Positions 24,558-33,582 are shown, counted from the first letter of the stretch. The stretch is 33,973 nt of DNA from Phycisphaerales bacterium (GCA_009692015.1 SIAB01000009.1:1-33973); one strand, 5' to 3'. Program-made: numbers and translations. The notes: generated by a model from the letters alone, not told the origin.

Positions 24558-25355
24558 TCAAGACTGAGCGGGTGGACTCGAACCTTCGGGTGGAGTCGCT
24601 GGTGCATCCGTTGTTGGAGCGGGAGTTGGTGCGGGAGCTGGAGTGTGACTTGGTGCGGCTGGTGCATTGGATCGACCACCATCATCGGACCGCGGTCGAC
24701 CGCCGCCGCCACCACCACCGAATCCGCGACCGCCACCACCTGAGCGACCACCACCGCCGCCACGACGGCGCTCATCGCCAACCGTGTTGACCGGCGCGGC
24801 GGCCCGTTCGCCGGATCGTTGCGCTGGCATCGCCGCCATTCCACGGGCGATCGCATCTTCAACTGACGTTGTCCCAAGCGAGACACCGCGAAGTTGCTCG
24901 ACGCGTTCGCGCGTCTTGAGCAAGTCAAGCGCCGCGAACGTCGCTTTCACCAAATTCTTGGCGTTGGTTGATCCGTACGCCTTCGTCAGACAATCTTGAA
25001 CACCGAGCATGTCCAAGACGGCGCGCACAGATGCGCCGGCAATGACGCCTGTTCCTGGACTTGCCGGAACGAGACGCACGGACGACGCTCCGAAACGACC
25101 TTCAACGGAATGTGGAAGGGTGCGACCTTGCAGCGGATAGGCGCGCAGCTTGCGCTTGCCTTCACGGGTGGCCTTCTCCACGCTGGTCGGAACCTGATTG
25201 CTCTTGGCGTAACCGACCGCCACCTTGCCGTGACGATCACCGACCACGACTAGCGCGCCGAAACTGAATCGGCGACCACCAGCCACGGTCGAGGAGGTGC
25301 GAAACACTTTGACTGTTGTCGCATCGACGCCGCTGTCATCAAAATTATCGTTCAT
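24558..25355 (-). CDS. rpsE: 30S ribosomal protein S5 with long Gly/Arg- and Pro/Ala-rich tail
   Basis: S5 helps decoding accuracy and mRNA unwinding at the 30S entry. Residues of about 13-170 are a normal S5: [25 protein letters not shown] in register, then [42 protein letters not shown] and [14 protein letters not shown]. After that the protein runs on for some 95 residues. First comes an RGG-like block of Gly with Arg and Phe (about 197-222), then an Ala/Pro/Thr/Ser tail. Family length is near 165-200. The tail frame is uninterrupted and ends 38 bases before rplO, so it is genuinely encoded. Confidence 0.94.
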   Translation of the reverse strand: MNDNFDDSGVDATTVKVFRTSSTVAGGRRFSFGALVVVGDRHGKVAVGYAKSNQVPTSVEKATREGKRKLRAYPLQGRTLPHSVEGRFGASSVRLVPASPGTGVIAGASVRAVLDMLGVQDCLTKAYGSTNAKNLVKATFAALDLLKTRERVEQLRGVSLGTTSVEDAIARGMAAMPAQRSGERAAAPVNTVGDERRRGGGGGRSGGGGRGFGGGGGGGRPRSDDGGRSNAPAAPSHTPAPAPTPAPTTDAPATPPEGSSPPAQS

Positions 25356-25391
25356 ATTTGTTCCAGTTTGAATTCATTTGATTCCGACCAA

Positions 25392-25754
25392 TCAGAACTT
25401 GAGCCCTGCTGCACGCGCCGCATCGGCCAGCGCCTTGACTCGCCCGTGATAGAGATAACCGCCGCGGTCGAAGACCACTTGGCCCACACCGGCCTTGATG
25501 GCGCGCTCTGCCACGGCACGACCGACGATCGTTGCCGCATCCGCGTTGCCGCCGCTCTTGTTGGCGAGTTCAACATCCCGCGAGGAGGCCGCGGCGAGTG
25601 TGCGACCAGCCAAGTCATCGATGACTTGAACATAGATGTGTCGCGGGGAACGGAAGACCGCCAAGCGTGGCCGCAGCGGTGTTCCGCGAAGCGTCTTGCG
25701 AAGCCCCTTGCGTCGTCGACTCCGGCGGGTTCTCTTTTGTGTGCAGATATCCAT
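25392..25754 (-). CDS. rplR: 50S ribosomal protein L18
   Basis: L18 binds 5S rRNA with L5. The 120-residue product has a basic N-terminus, then [22 protein letters not shown], the AAASS strand and [26 protein letters not shown] in family register. The N-terminal [17 protein letters not shown] is a normal basic arm. It sits between rplF and rpsE as expected. Confidence 0.96.
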   Translation of the reverse strand: MDICTQKRTRRSRRRKGLRKTLRGTPLRPRLAVFRSPRHIYVQVIDDLAGRTLAAASSRDVELANKSGGNADAATIVGRAVAERAIKAGVGQVVFDRGGYLYHGRVKALADAARAAGLKF

Positions 25755-25784
25755 GTGATTTCCTCGTAGGTTTCTCGAACGCGA

Positions 25785-26348
25785 TTATGCGCCGAATGCC
25801 TTGCCCTTCTTGCGCTGAATGACTTCGGTGGAGTACTTGATTCCTTTGCCGTTGTAAGGCTCGGGCTTGCGTTGGCTGCGAATCAGACTTGCGAATGCCC
25901 CAACCTGCTGCGAGTCAACGCCAGCGATCGTGATGATGGTGTTGTTGTCAATGGTGCAGGTGACCGTGTCGGGAACCATGAGCGGAATCGGGTTGCAGAA
26001 CCCAATCGAGAGCACCAACTTCTTGCCTTGCAACTTGGCGGTCCAACCCACGCCGATCACCTCAAGTTTGCAGGAGTACCCATCGGTCACACCCTTGACC
26101 ATCTTGTTCAAGACTGCCCGGGTGGTACCCCAATAAGCGCGGCGATTTCCCTCATCGATGCGCTCCATGTCATCGACCGAGCACGAAATCATTTTGGTCT
26201 TCTCGTCGAATGCCACCACAACCTCGGGACGGAAGACAAAAAAGTTCTTGCCCTTGGGTCCCTGGATATCGACCCGCTTGGTCGCGGCATTCACCGAGAC
26301 CTTGACAGTCGCCGGTACGGGGATGAGTTGTTTTCCAATTCGGCTCAT
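25785..26348 (-). CDS. rplF: 50S ribosomal protein L6
   Basis: L6 lies near the sarcin-ricin loop. The 187-residue product begins MSRIGKQLIPVP and has two repeats of the L6 fold. VDIQGPKGK lies in the first, and LEVIGVGWTAKLQGKKLVLSIGF and KPEPYNGKGIKY in the second. The GTTRAVLNKMVKGVTDGY bridge is conserved. It is 16 bases after rpsH. Confidence 0.97.
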   Translation of the reverse strand: MSRIGKQLIPVPATVKVSVNAATKRVDIQGPKGKNFFVFRPEVVVAFDEKTKMISCSVDDMERIDEGNRRAYWGTTRAVLNKMVKGVTDGYSCKLEVIGVGWTAKLQGKKLVLSIGFCNPIPLMVPDTVTCTIDNNTIITIAGVDSQQVGAFASLIRSQRKPEPYNGKGIKYSTEVIQRKKGKAFGA

Positions 26349-26364
26349 AGGTCATTCCTTTCGA

Positions 26365-26763
26365 TCACGAGACAGCGCACACAACTTCGCCACCCACGCG
26401 CATTTCGCGAGCCTTGCGATCGCTCATCACGCCTTGGCTTGTCGAGACCACAGTGATCCCAAGTCCTTCAAGCAGGCGCGGCATATTTTCGGTACCGCAA
26501 TAGACGCGACATCCCGAATGGGAAACACGATCGATGCGATTGATCAGCGTTTCGCCACGCGGTCCATACTTCAGTTGAACGCGAAGCAAACCTTGACGAC
26601 CGTCGGCGATCACTTCGAATGCAGTGATGTAGCCCTCGTCGCGCAACACCTCCAACACGCCGCGATTCAGGCGGTTGTTGAGACAGGTAACGCTCTTGCG
26701 TCGGATCGAGACCGCATTGCGGATGCGGGTCAACATATCGGCGGTGAGATCTTGCAGTGACAT
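26365..26763 (-). CDS. rpsH: 30S ribosomal protein S8
   Basis: S8 binds the central domain of 16S rRNA and in E. coli also represses the spc operon. The 132-residue product has DLTADMLTRIRNA, VLRDEGYITAFEV, then the C-terminal GLGITVVSTSQGVMSDRKAR and GGEVVCAVS rRNA-binding end. It follows rpsN by 34 bases. Confidence 0.97.
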   Translation of the reverse strand: MSLQDLTADMLTRIRNAVSIRRKSVTCLNNRLNRGVLEVLRDEGYITAFEVIADGRQGLLRVQLKYGPRGETLINRIDRVSHSGCRVYCGTENMPRLLEGLGITVVSTSQGVMSDRKAREMRVGGEVVCAVS

Positions 26764-26797
26764 GGTTGAATCCTTGAGTGAAGAAAGTCGAGTTGAA

Positions 26798-26983
26798 TTA
26801 CCAAGAGGCCTTGCGCATGCCGGGGATCATTCCCAGCAGCGCCAATTCGCGCAGCATGTGGCGGCTGATTCTGAACTTGCGGTAGTAGGCACGAGGGTGG
26901 CCAGTGATTTCGCAGCGATTGCGCTTGCGCGTCGAGAACTTCGGCGTGGTCTTCATCTTTACAAATGCGCGTTTGCTTGCCAT
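26798..26983 (-). CDS. rpsN: 30S ribosomal protein S14, short form without zinc ligands
   Basis: S14 sits in the head of the 30S subunit. The 61-residue length and the HPRAYYRKF...[21 protein letters not shown] frame fit the short zinc-ribbon S14 family. Of the four zinc cysteines expected at about 24, 27, 40 and 43, only Cys24 remains; the others are Thr27, Ser40 and Met43. The protein is therefore a short-form C-minus variant rather than the longer (about 89-100 residue) zinc-free type. It lies between rplE and rpsH in normal order. Confidence 0.94.
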   Translation of the reverse strand: MASKRAFVKMKTTPKFSTRKRNRCEITGHPRAYYRKFRISRHMLRELALLGMIPGMRKASW

Positions 26984-27007
26984 GGTGCTTCTTGCGGCTC
27001 CTGGGGA

Positions 27008-27643
27008 TTATGCAGCTGCGACCGGCGCGGTCGGCGCGGGTTGCTTCTTGGACGGGTCTGGTTTGACGAAGGGCATGCCGAGTTCGGCGAGAACCATGCG
27101 GCTCTTCTTGGGATCGCTTCGCGAGAAGACGATGTTGATGTTCATTCCGTGGGTGTGATTCACGGCCGCCATATTGATTTCCGGCCACACCGCTTGTTCA
27201 GTCAAACCCAAGGCGAAGTTGCCTTGGCGATCGAAAGTCTTGTCAGAAACACCGCGAAAATCCTTGATACGGGGCATGGCAAGATTGATCAAGCGATCGA
27301 GGAAATTCCACATCCGCTCACGACGCAGCGTGACCATGAAGGCACTCGGCGCACCCTCACGAACCTTGAAGTTCGACACAGCCTTCTTGGCAAGGATCAT
27401 GATCGGCTTCTGCCCAGAAATCGTAGAGAGCGTGCTGATCACGGCATCGCGATACTCAGGCTTGAGCTTCTGATTCTCGAGGTGACGACCAACGCCCACA
27501 TTGATCACCACTTTTTCGATGACCGGCAACTGGTGGATATTCTTCATCCCAAACTCCGCCAACACGCGTGGCGAGACCGCATCGCGGTAGAGGCTGCGCA
27601 GGCGGGGTTCTGGATATGACTTTGCAATTTGTTTCTGACTCAT
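27008..27643 (-). CDS. rplE: 50S ribosomal protein L5
   Basis: L5 binds 5S rRNA and bridges to S13. The product has KVVINVGVGRH, the ISGQKPIMILAKKAVSNFKVREG core, RRERMWNFLDRLINLAMPRIKDFRG and AVNHTHGMNINIVF. At 211 residues it is longer than the usual 180. The extra part is a C-terminal Lys/Pro/Ala tail after GMPFVK. It is 11 bases after rplX. Confidence 0.96.
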   Translation of the reverse strand: MSQKQIAKSYPEPRLRSLYRDAVSPRVLAEFGMKNIHQLPVIEKVVINVGVGRHLENQKLKPEYRDAVISTLSTISGQKPIMILAKKAVSNFKVREGAPSAFMVTLRRERMWNFLDRLINLAMPRIKDFRGVSDKTFDRQGNFALGLTEQAVWPEINMAAVNHTHGMNINIVFSRSDPKKSRMVLAELGMPFVKPDPSKKQPAPTAPVAAA

Positions 27644-27654
27644 TGGATACTCCT

Positions 27655-27996
27655 TCAGGCCTTGGACTTGGACGCGCCACGGAGCACATGCAGCGCACTT
27701 CCGTTGCGGACTGCGATGCGAACTTTGGAGCCATCGGGCTTGGCGACAAAACGAACCCGCGTCGGCTTTCCATCCACGACGGGGCTGACATTAGAAATGT
27801 GAATCGAGAGTTCCTTCTCAATAACCGAACCCTTGGGCGAAGCTTGGGTCGCCTTGATGTTGCGCTTGTGCAGGTTGATTCCCTTGACAAACACGCGGTT
27901 CGCCTTGCGATCCACCAGCAGAATCTCACCAGTCTTGCCTCGGTTGTTCCCCGAGGTCACCATCACAACATCACCTTTTTTTACATGGAGCGGCAT
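27655..27996 (-). CDS. rplX: 50S ribosomal protein L24
   Basis: L24 is an early assembly protein with a KOW motif. The 113-residue product shows LHVKKGDVVMVTSGNNRGKTGEI, the VFVKGINLHKRNIK loop and a C-terminal KPTRVRFV. ATG at 27996 fits the family and lies four bases after the rplN stop; eight more codons upstream are open but overlap rplN. Confidence 0.95.
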   Translation of the reverse strand: MPLHVKKGDVVMVTSGNNRGKTGEILLVDRKANRVFVKGINLHKRNIKATQASPKGSVIEKELSIHISNVSPVVDGKPTRVRFVAKPDGSKVRIAVRNGSALHVLRGASKSKA

Positions 27997-28000
27997 GGGA

Positions 28001-28387
28001 TTAGACCACCTCTGGCGCAAGGGACACGATCTTCATGTAGTTCTTCTCCCGCAGTTCACGCGCAACGGCGCCGAAGATGCGCGTGCCTTTGGGATTACCG
28101 TCTTCATCAATCAGAACACATGCATTGGAATCAAATCGGACATACGAACCATCATCACGGCGAACCGGGTACTTGACGCGCACGATCACGGCCAGCGCCT
28201 TATCCCCAGACTTCACATCGCCATTGGGAATTGCCGCCTTGATCGCCACGCGAACCCGATCACCCACCGACATCGACAGACGGGTGAATCGACCGCGGGC
28301 GGTACTCGCACCGAGCACGCCAATCACCATGGCCTGTCGGGCGCCGCTGTTGTCGGCAACTTCGAGTCTGCTTTCTTTCTGAATCAT
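28001..28387 (-). CDS. rplN: 50S ribosomal protein L14
   Basis: L14 contacts the 30S subunit at bridge B8. The 128-residue product starts [17 protein letters not shown] and has the [23 protein letters not shown] segment in family register, then [16 protein letters not shown] and [15 protein letters not shown] lies upstream. It follows rpsQ by 31 bases. Confidence 0.97.
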   Translation of the reverse strand: MIQKESRLEVADNSGARQAMVIGVLGASTARGRFTRLSMSVGDRVRVAIKAAIPNGDVKSGDKALAVIVRVKYPVRRDDGSYVRFDSNACVLIDEDGNPKGTRIFGAVARELREKNYMKIVSLAPEVV

Positions 28388-28418
28388 TGCATTGATCTCC
28401 GTAGAAGTTCGCTTGAAC

Positions 28419-28739
28419 TCAGTCTTTGGCCTTCACCGCTTCGCCGTACACAATTTCTGCCTTGAGCGGAGCCTTCTCCACGATGCGCACCAGCGTCCAG
28501 CGCTTGGTTCGCGAGAGTGGACGGCACTCGGCGATTTCGACGCGATCGCCCGAATGCGACTCGTTGGTCTCGTCATGAACCTGTAGCACCGTGCGCCGAC
28601 GGACATACTTTCCGTAGCGGGGATGACGGGCGGAGTAGGAAATGACCACGCGCCGGGTGCGATCCTGCACATCGCGGTCGACCATACCGACCAGACGCGG
28701 GCTCTTTTCTGGAATGACAACTGGAGACTTGCGACTCAA
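28419..28739 (-). CDS. rpsQ: 30S ribosomal protein S17
   Basis: S17 is a primary 16S rRNA-binding OB-fold protein. The 106-residue product has [56 protein letters not shown] and a short Lys-rich C-terminal extension. Its ATG overlaps the rpmC stop as ATGA, indicating coupling. Confidence 0.96.
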   Translation of the reverse strand: MSRKSPVVIPEKSPRLVGMVDRDVQDRTRRVVISYSARHPRYGKYVRRRTVLQVHDETNESHSGDRVEIAECRPLSRTKRWTLVRIVEKAPLKAEIVYGEAVKAKD

Positions 28740-29005
28740 GACTTCACCTTCTTTCGGACAACTGGCTTGCGGGCGGTTGGCGTGACAGCGACTGGCTTGC
28801 GGACGACAGTCGCCTTGGCGACGCGCCGCGCGGACACTTCGGTGAGCACGCGCGCGAGCTCGACACGGGTCTTGACGAACTTCGTGGTGTCCTTCAACTT
28901 TTCAGAAACGACCGAAGAGCGCAGATCGAAAAGCACGCGACGAATGCGCGTGGTTTCGATCCCCAACTCCTCATCATTCAACTTTTTGATTTCTTTCATG
29001 TCCAT
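28736..29005 (-). CDS. rpmC: 50S ribosomal protein L29
   Basis: L29 lies at the tunnel exit. Residues 1 to about 65 are two helices with [20 protein letters not shown] and the [19 protein letters not shown] block. About 25 further residues form a Lys/Val/Pro-rich basic tail with a repeated RKPV, so the protein (89 residues) is longer than the usual 65. A second in-frame Met lies at position 3. Confidence 0.92.
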   Translation of the reverse strand: MDMKEIKKLNDEELGIETTRIRRVLFDLRSSVVSEKLKDTTKFVKTRVELARVLTEVSARRVAKATVVRKPVAVTPTARKPVVRKKVKS

Positions 29006-29039
29006 GATTCAGTTCCTTGTCTCTGCTGCTTGATCTCGA

Positions 29040-29459
29040 TCAGACGGCCAACCGCCGAGTCACCATTCGGCAGCGCACTGGCATCTTGTAGGCCACGCGG
29101 GCGAGTGCCTGCTTGGCCAATTCTTCCGACACACCTTCCACTTCGAAGAGCACTGTTCCAGGCTTCACGCGCGCTGCCCAGTACTCGACTTCGGCCTTTC
29201 CAGTACCCATGCGTGTTTCGAGTGGCTTCTTCGAAATTGGCTTCTCGGGGAAGACCCGGATGTAGAGCTTGCCTTGACGACGGAGGAAGTGCTGCGCCGC
29301 GATGCGTCCAGCCTCGATCTGCCGTCCGCTCAACCAAACGGTTTCCAAAGACTGGAGACCGAATTCGCCAAACGCGACATAGTTGCCGCGGGTTGCGCAA
29401 CCCTTCATCTTGCCGCGTTGTTGCTTGCGGTACTTGACTCGTGATGGAAGTAGGTTCAT
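29040..29459 (-). CDS. rplP: 50S ribosomal protein L16
   Basis: L16 sits close to the A site and the 5S rRNA. The 139-residue product starts MNLLPSRVKYRKQQRGKMKG and has FGEFGLQSLE, RRQGKLYIRVFPEKPISKKP, and RMGTGKAEVEYWAARVKPGT as conserved blocks. It ends RMVTRRLAV and is 34 bases upstream of rpmC. Confidence 0.97.
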   Translation of the reverse strand: MNLLPSRVKYRKQQRGKMKGCATRGNYVAFGEFGLQSLETVWLSGRQIEAGRIAAQHFLRRQGKLYIRVFPEKPISKKPLETRMGTGKAEVEYWAARVKPGTVLFEVEGVSEELAKQALARVAYKMPVRCRMVTRRLAV

Positions 29460-29489
29460 GTCTTATCTCGTGTGTAATTCGGTCATGAA

Positions 29490-30197
29490 TCAGCGACGAC
29501 CGCGGGCACGGGCCTTGCCACCCGCTGCGGTCGATTGATAGTCCTGCTGCGTTTCTGCGACCGCGTACATACCGCGGTAGACCCAAACCTTGACACCCAG
29601 TGCGCCATAGGTCGTGAATGAGTGGGCGAGCGCATAATCAACATGCGCCTGCAATGTCGAACGGGGAATCGAACCCAGTCGCATGTCGAGCGTGCGGCTC
29701 ATTTCGGCTCCGCCCAAACGACCGGCCAGAAGAATGCGAATCCCCTTGGCGCCATTCTGCATCGCACTCTCGCAGCGCATCTTGATGAGGCGGCGAAAGT
29801 TGGCGCGCTTTTTCAATTGCTCCGCCATCGTTTCGGCAATGAGTCGGGCATCGATTTCTGGATTGCGAACTTCGACGACATTCACAGCGACTTTGCGGTT
29901 GGTGAGCGCCTGTAGCTCGTTGATCAGTTGTTCCTTGCCTGTGCCTTTGAGTCCCAGGACTTGACCAGGTCGGGCGGTCTTGATGACCACCGTCAGTTCT
30001 TCGCGGGTGCGCTCGATAAGGACATCGCTCACCGCCGCGAAGGGTGGCGTGCGGTTGAGTCGCTTGTCGATGAACTTGCGGATCTTGTAATCCTCGACCA
30101 GCAATTCACCGAAGAGTGCCTTGGGGGCAAACCAACGGCTCTTATGCGTTTCGGTGATTCCGACTCGAAAACCAAATGGATGTGTCTTTTGACCCAT
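29490..30197 (-). CDS. rpsC: 30S ribosomal protein S3
   Basis: S3 forms part of the mRNA entry channel. The 235-residue product starts MGQKTHPFGFRVGITETHKS and has the KH domain (VVIKTARPGQVLGLKGTGKE) and the C-terminal GRLGGAEMSRTLD, with VWVYRG near the end. ATG at 30197 fits the family; ten more codons upstream are open but not conserved. It follows rplV by ten bases. Confidence 0.96.
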   Translation of the reverse strand: MGQKTHPFGFRVGITETHKSRWFAPKALFGELLVEDYKIRKFIDKRLNRTPPFAAVSDVLIERTREELTVVIKTARPGQVLGLKGTGKEQLINELQALTNRKVAVNVVEVRNPEIDARLIAETMAEQLKKRANFRRLIKMRCESAMQNGAKGIRILLAGRLGGAEMSRTLDMRLGSIPRSTLQAHVDYALAHSFTTYGALGVKVWVYRGMYAVAETQQDYQSTAAGGKARARGRR

Positions 30198-30207
30198 ATT
30201 GAAAACC

Positions 30208-30543
30208 TCAGGATTTGCGCTCGGCAACGGTCACATGAATATGACTCGTGCGCTTCTTGATTGGATGGGAGCGCCCGCGGTCTTTCGGCTGAAAGCGCTT
30301 GATGATTGGACCTTCGTCGACTTTCGTTTCCTTGATGAAGAGCGAGCCAACATCGGCATCCTTCTCTTCAGCATTGGCGATGGCGCTCTTCAGGACGACC
30401 TTGACAAACGCAGCGCCACGACGGGGGCTGAAGTCAAGACGAGTCATCGCGGCGGCGACATCGAGTCCGCGGATCATGTCAGTGACCAAGCGAACCTTGC
30501 GCGGTGCGATTCGGCAGTGTTGATGGGATGCTGTGTATGACAT
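30208..30543 (-). CDS. rplV: 50S ribosomal protein L22
   Basis: L22 lines the peptide exit tunnel. The 111-residue product starts MSYTASHQHCRIAPRKVRLV and has the LDFSPRRGAAFVKVVLKSAIANAEE core in register, the tunnel hairpin IKRFQPKDRGRSHPIKKRTSH and the end VTVAERKS. ATG at 30543 fits the family; the frame is open further upstream across rpsS but without similarity. Confidence 0.95.
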   Translation of the reverse strand: MSYTASHQHCRIAPRKVRLVTDMIRGLDVAAAMTRLDFSPRRGAAFVKVVLKSAIANAEEKDADVGSLFIKETKVDEGPIIKRFQPKDRGRSHPIKKRTSHIHVTVAERKS

Positions 30544-30569
30544 AGTGCTCTCCGAAGTGGGTTGTGCTC

Positions 30570-30866
30570 TCAGGCGCGGGCCTTCTCGCCGCCTGCAATG
30601 CCTTCCTTCTTGTTGGTGTGACCACGAAAAGTCCGTGTCATCGAAAACTCGCCGAGCTTGTGACCGACCATGTCTTCCGTGACGAACACATCGATGAACG
30701 CGCGCCCGTTGTGAACCTGGAATGTCGTGCCGACGAACTCTGGAACGATCGTGCAGGCGCGACGCCACGTCTTGATGGGCAGACGCCGACCAGTCGCCGC
30801 AAGCGCCTCGACCTTTCGGAAGAGTTTCTCGTCGACTGCTGGACCTTTTTTGAGTGATCGTGACAT
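30570..30866 (-). CDS. rpsS: 30S ribosomal protein S19
   Basis: S19 contacts S13 in the 30S head. The 98-residue product starts [16 protein letters not shown] and has [39 protein letters not shown] and [13 protein letters not shown] in family register. It lies 29 bases after rplB. Confidence 0.97.
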   Translation of the reverse strand: MSRSLKKGPAVDEKLFRKVEALAATGRRLPIKTWRRACTIVPEFVGTTFQVHNGRAFIDVFVTEDMVGHKLGEFSMTRTFRGHTNKKEGIAGGEKARA

Positions 30867-30895
30867 ATGGGTTCTTTCTTCTGTGCTGCTTTCAA

Positions 30896-31750
30896 TCAGA
30901 CCTTGAGTTGCCCGTAACGCCGACTAAACCTTCGGCGAAGAATCCGTTCATCACTGGCCTTGCCGCGCAATCGGGTGCGACCGCCCTTGGATGGCGTGTT
31001 GCTGGCATTGGATGGAATCTGACCACCCTTGGAACGACCCTCACCACCACCGTGGGGATGCTGATGATGGCTCATGGCCATACCACGGGTGCGTGGGCGG
31101 CGACCAAGCCAACGCGCCCGCCCAGCCTTGCCCAACTTGACGAGACCGTGATCTGGATTGCCAACCGAACCAATCGTGGCGCGGCAATCAAGCGAGACTT
31201 GTCGAATCTCTCCCGATGGAAGAACCAGCGTCGCAAAGCGACCTTCCTTATTTGTCAGGCGGGCGGACATCCCGGCGGCACGAACAATTTGGGCTCCTTT
31301 GCCTGGAACCAATTCGACCGCATGGACATCAAGACCTGTTGGAATATGGCGAAGCGCCATACAATTGCCGACATCGGGGTCGATCTGCTTTGCTGAACTC
31401 AACACTTTTGTTCCGACGCGAATGTTCTTCGGCGCGATGATGTAGCGCACGCTGTCATCTTCGTACTTCAAGAGTGCGAGATGGCAGGATCGATTTGGGT
31501 CATACTCAACGCCCACAACCAGCGCGGGCGCATCGTCCTTGGTCCGGCGCCAGTCGATCAGGCGATAGCGGCGCTTGTGGCCTCCACCCTGCTGAATCAC
31601 GGTCAGTTTGCCCTGGCAGTTGCGCCCACCGGTCTTATGGAGCGGTCGAAGGAGACTCTTCTCTGGCGTCTTCTTGGTGACTTCAGCGTGCAAATTCACC
31701 GACGCGTTGCGGCGACTATTTGTGACTGGTTTGTAAACGCGAATTGGCAT
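30896..31750 (-). CDS. rplB: 50S ribosomal protein L2
   Basis: L2 is needed for subunit joining and supports the peptidyl transferase centre. The 284-residue product has [41 protein letters not shown], and the C-terminal [18 protein letters not shown] loop bearing the conserved catalytic-site histidine. The residues just before it (SHH) differ from the usual NPVDHPHGGG. It ends [12 protein letters not shown]. Confidence 0.97.
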   Translation of the reverse strand: MPIRVYKPVTNSRRNASVNLHAEVTKKTPEKSLLRPLHKTGGRNCQGKLTVIQQGGGHKRRYRLIDWRRTKDDAPALVVGVEYDPNRSCHLALLKYEDDSVRYIIAPKNIRVGTKVLSSAKQIDPDVGNCMALRHIPTGLDVHAVELVPGKGAQIVRAAGMSARLTNKEGRFATLVLPSGEIRQVSLDCRATIGSVGNPDHGLVKLGKAGRARWLGRRPRTRGMAMSHHQHPHGGGEGRSKGGQIPSNASNTPSKGGRTRLRGKASDERILRRRFSRRYGQLKV

Positions 31751-31772
31751 TGTGGTGTTTCTTTCGGTTCAA

Positions 31773-32051
31773 TCAGAAGAGTTCGATCCGGTCCTCTGGA
31801 TGCACGCGAACAACCGCACGCTTCTCCCACTTTCCAGCGATGAGACCAAACTTCGTTTTGCGATCCTCAGCCTTGCGATTCAGCACGCTGACGCCCAGAA
31901 CGCGAACTTTGTAGAGCGCCTTCACGGCGTCCTTCACATCGGTCTTGTTTGCCCGGCCATCGATCTCGAAGGTGTAGCGGTTGCAGTCACTAGCGCCACC
32001 ATTGGCCTTTTCAGTAATGAGCGGTCGACGGAGGACGACGGTTGGATTCAT
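31773..32051 (-). CDS. rplW: 50S ribosomal protein L23
   Basis: L23 is the docking site for trigger factor and SRP at the tunnel exit. The 92-residue product has VVLRRPLITEKA, NRYTFEIDGRANKTDVKDAVKAL partly in register, and KVRVLGVSVLNRKAEDRKTKFG before the end IELF. ATG at 32051 overlaps the rplD stop as ATGA. The frame continues ten codons upstream, inside rplD. Confidence 0.95.
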   Translation of the reverse strand: MNPTVVLRRPLITEKANGGASDCNRYTFEIDGRANKTDVKDAVKALYKVRVLGVSVLNRKAEDRKTKFGLIAGKWEKRAVVRVHPEDRIELF

Positions 32052-32704
32052 GATGGGACCTCTTGCGCTTTCACGAAGCATGATTCATCGAGGAACGCAT
32101 GCAGCGTGGCGCGATCGATCACCATGTAACGGTGGTTGAGAACCTCAAACACATTGAGCTGATCGACTCGGATCGTCGATGTGTGTGGCAAGTTTCCTGC
32201 ACACTGCCGGGCATCCGCATTTGCTGGATCGAGGACGATCAGGCAGGTGCGATCGATGCCGACCACGCGCAGCAACTGCGCAAATGTTTCAGTCTTTGGC
32301 GCTGGGAACTTCAAGTGCTCGAAGCACTTCACTTCGCCGTCCACCAACTTTGCCAAGAGCGCGTTGCGGTTGGCGAGTCGACGCATTTTCTTTGGGAGCG
32401 AGGAGCGCAGATCTTCGCGCGTGCGCGTCTTCGCGAAGGCCACACCACCTCCCTTGCGGATGGGGGTTCGCGCCGCACCAGCGCGCGCATTTCCCGTGCC
32501 CTTTTGCTTGTAGATCTTGCGGGTCGACCCATGCACCGAGCCACGGCTCTTGGTGCGCGCCGAGCCCTGTCGCTGGTTCAAGTGCACCGCAACATAAGCC
32601 TGCTTCAGAAGTGGGAAGCGAACTTCACCACCGAGAAGTGCTGGGTCGATCTGGATCGAGTCGACCTTTTTACCGTCATGAGAATAGATTGGGAGATCAA
32701 TCAT
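32048..32704 (-). CDS. rplD: 50S ribosomal protein L4
   Basis: L4 reaches into the exit tunnel and, in E. coli, represses the S10 operon. The 218-residue product has an N-terminal beta part and the basic loop (RQGSARTKSRGSVHGSTRK, then KQKGTGNARAGAARTPIRKGGG). The C-terminal half has KKMRRLANRNALLAKL and a typical Rossmann-like end. Unusually, a gap of 171 bases with hairpins separates it from rplC. Confidence 0.96.
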   Translation of the reverse strand: MIDLPIYSHDGKKVDSIQIDPALLGGEVRFPLLKQAYVAVHLNQRQGSARTKSRGSVHGSTRKIYKQKGTGNARAGAARTPIRKGGGVAFAKTRTREDLRSSLPKKMRRLANRNALLAKLVDGEVKCFEHLKFPAPKTETFAQLLRVVGIDRTCLIVLDPANADARQCAGNLPHTSTIRVDQLNVFEVLNHRYMVIDRATLHAFLDESCFVKAQEVPS

Positions 32705-32875
32705 TTCTGGGTTCCTTCGGCGGGAATCCGCCGTTTTCGCCTTGCTCTCCAGACGCCAATCACAACAGGCGGCGGGCAGAGTTCGACTTGGATGTCAATT
32801 CAGGTTGTCCTTGTTGCATGGTTCCCGCGCGCTTTCGCGCAGAGGGCCTTTGCAACCAAGCATGGCGTTTCGACG
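32705..32875 (-). promoter_or_regulatory. Long structured rplC-rplD gap (candidate regulatory RNA)
   Basis: Most neighbours here are spaced by under 40 bases, but this gap is 171. Reading the minus strand, GTTGCA (32851-32856) pairs with TGCAAC (32813-32818), enclosing a GCGC-GAAA-GCGC tetraloop hairpin (32829-32840). A second hairpin, GGCGG/CCGCC (32719-32732), lies just before the rplD start. No T-run follows, so termination is unlikely. No gene is evident. Confidence 0.45.
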
Positions 32876-33562
32876 CTATGCCTTGGCCTGGATTCGTGCC
32901 TTTGGTTTGTAGAGCCGCGTGGCAGCTCGAACGATGAGATAACCAGAGTTCGCTCCGGGGACCGCCCCCTTCACGATGAGTAGATTCTTTTCGGCGTCGA
33001 TGCTGATGACATCGAGGCTGCGCATGGTGCACTGCTCGTTTCCGAGACGACCAGGCATTTTCTTGCCCTTCTTGATCTTGGCACCGTGACCACGATCCGT
33101 TCCGTGGCTTCCGATCGATCCTGGGGATCGATGCTTGCGCTCGACACCGTGCGACGCGCAGAGACCCTTGAAGCGATAGGCCTTCATGACACCTGCAAAT
33201 CCTTTGCCCTTGCTCGTGCCGATCACATCAACGAACTTGACCTTCTCAAAGGTCGAGGCATCGATGGTCTGGCCGAGCGTGAAGGCCTCTGCCTCGGCGT
33301 CGGTGGCGAGACGGATCTCGCGGTGCATGCGCTTGGATGTGACTCCAGCCTTGGCGTCATGACCGATGACCGGCATCGAACTGCGACGGGGCTTGATGTC
33401 TTCGTAGGCAATTTGAACGGCGCAGTATCCATCACTCGCCATCGTCTTGACTTGCGTCACGGAGCAGGGTCCTGCGGAAATCACGGTGACGGGAATGTTG
33501 CGACCATCGTCAAGGAACCAGCGCGTCATTCCAATTTTTCGACCGATGATTGCGTTGTGCAT
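32876..33562 (-). CDS. rplC: 50S ribosomal protein L3
   Basis: L3 is an early assembly protein near the peptidyl transferase centre. The 228-residue product has IIGRKIGMTRWF at the N-terminus, VDVIGTSKGKGFAGVMKAY, the long loop with HGVERKHRSPGSIGSHGTDRG in register and KKMPGRLGNEQCT, with the Gln that is methylated in other bacteria. It follows rpsJ by 20 bases. Confidence 0.96.
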   Translation of the reverse strand: MHNAIIGRKIGMTRWFLDDGRNIPVTVISAGPCSVTQVKTMASDGYCAVQIAYEDIKPRRSSMPVIGHDAKAGVTSKRMHREIRLATDAEAEAFTLGQTIDASTFEKVKFVDVIGTSKGKGFAGVMKAYRFKGLCASHGVERKHRSPGSIGSHGTDRGHGAKIKKGKKMPGRLGNEQCTMRSLDVISIDAEKNLLIVKGAVPGANSGYLIVRAATRLYKPKARIQAKA

Positions 33563-33582
33563 TTTCAGTTGCTCCGCTGCGC

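Noticed and set aside
32793-32798. Perfect TTGACA on the minus strand in the rplC-rplD gap as an internal promoter
   Set aside because: No -10-like hexamer at 15-19 bases downstream.
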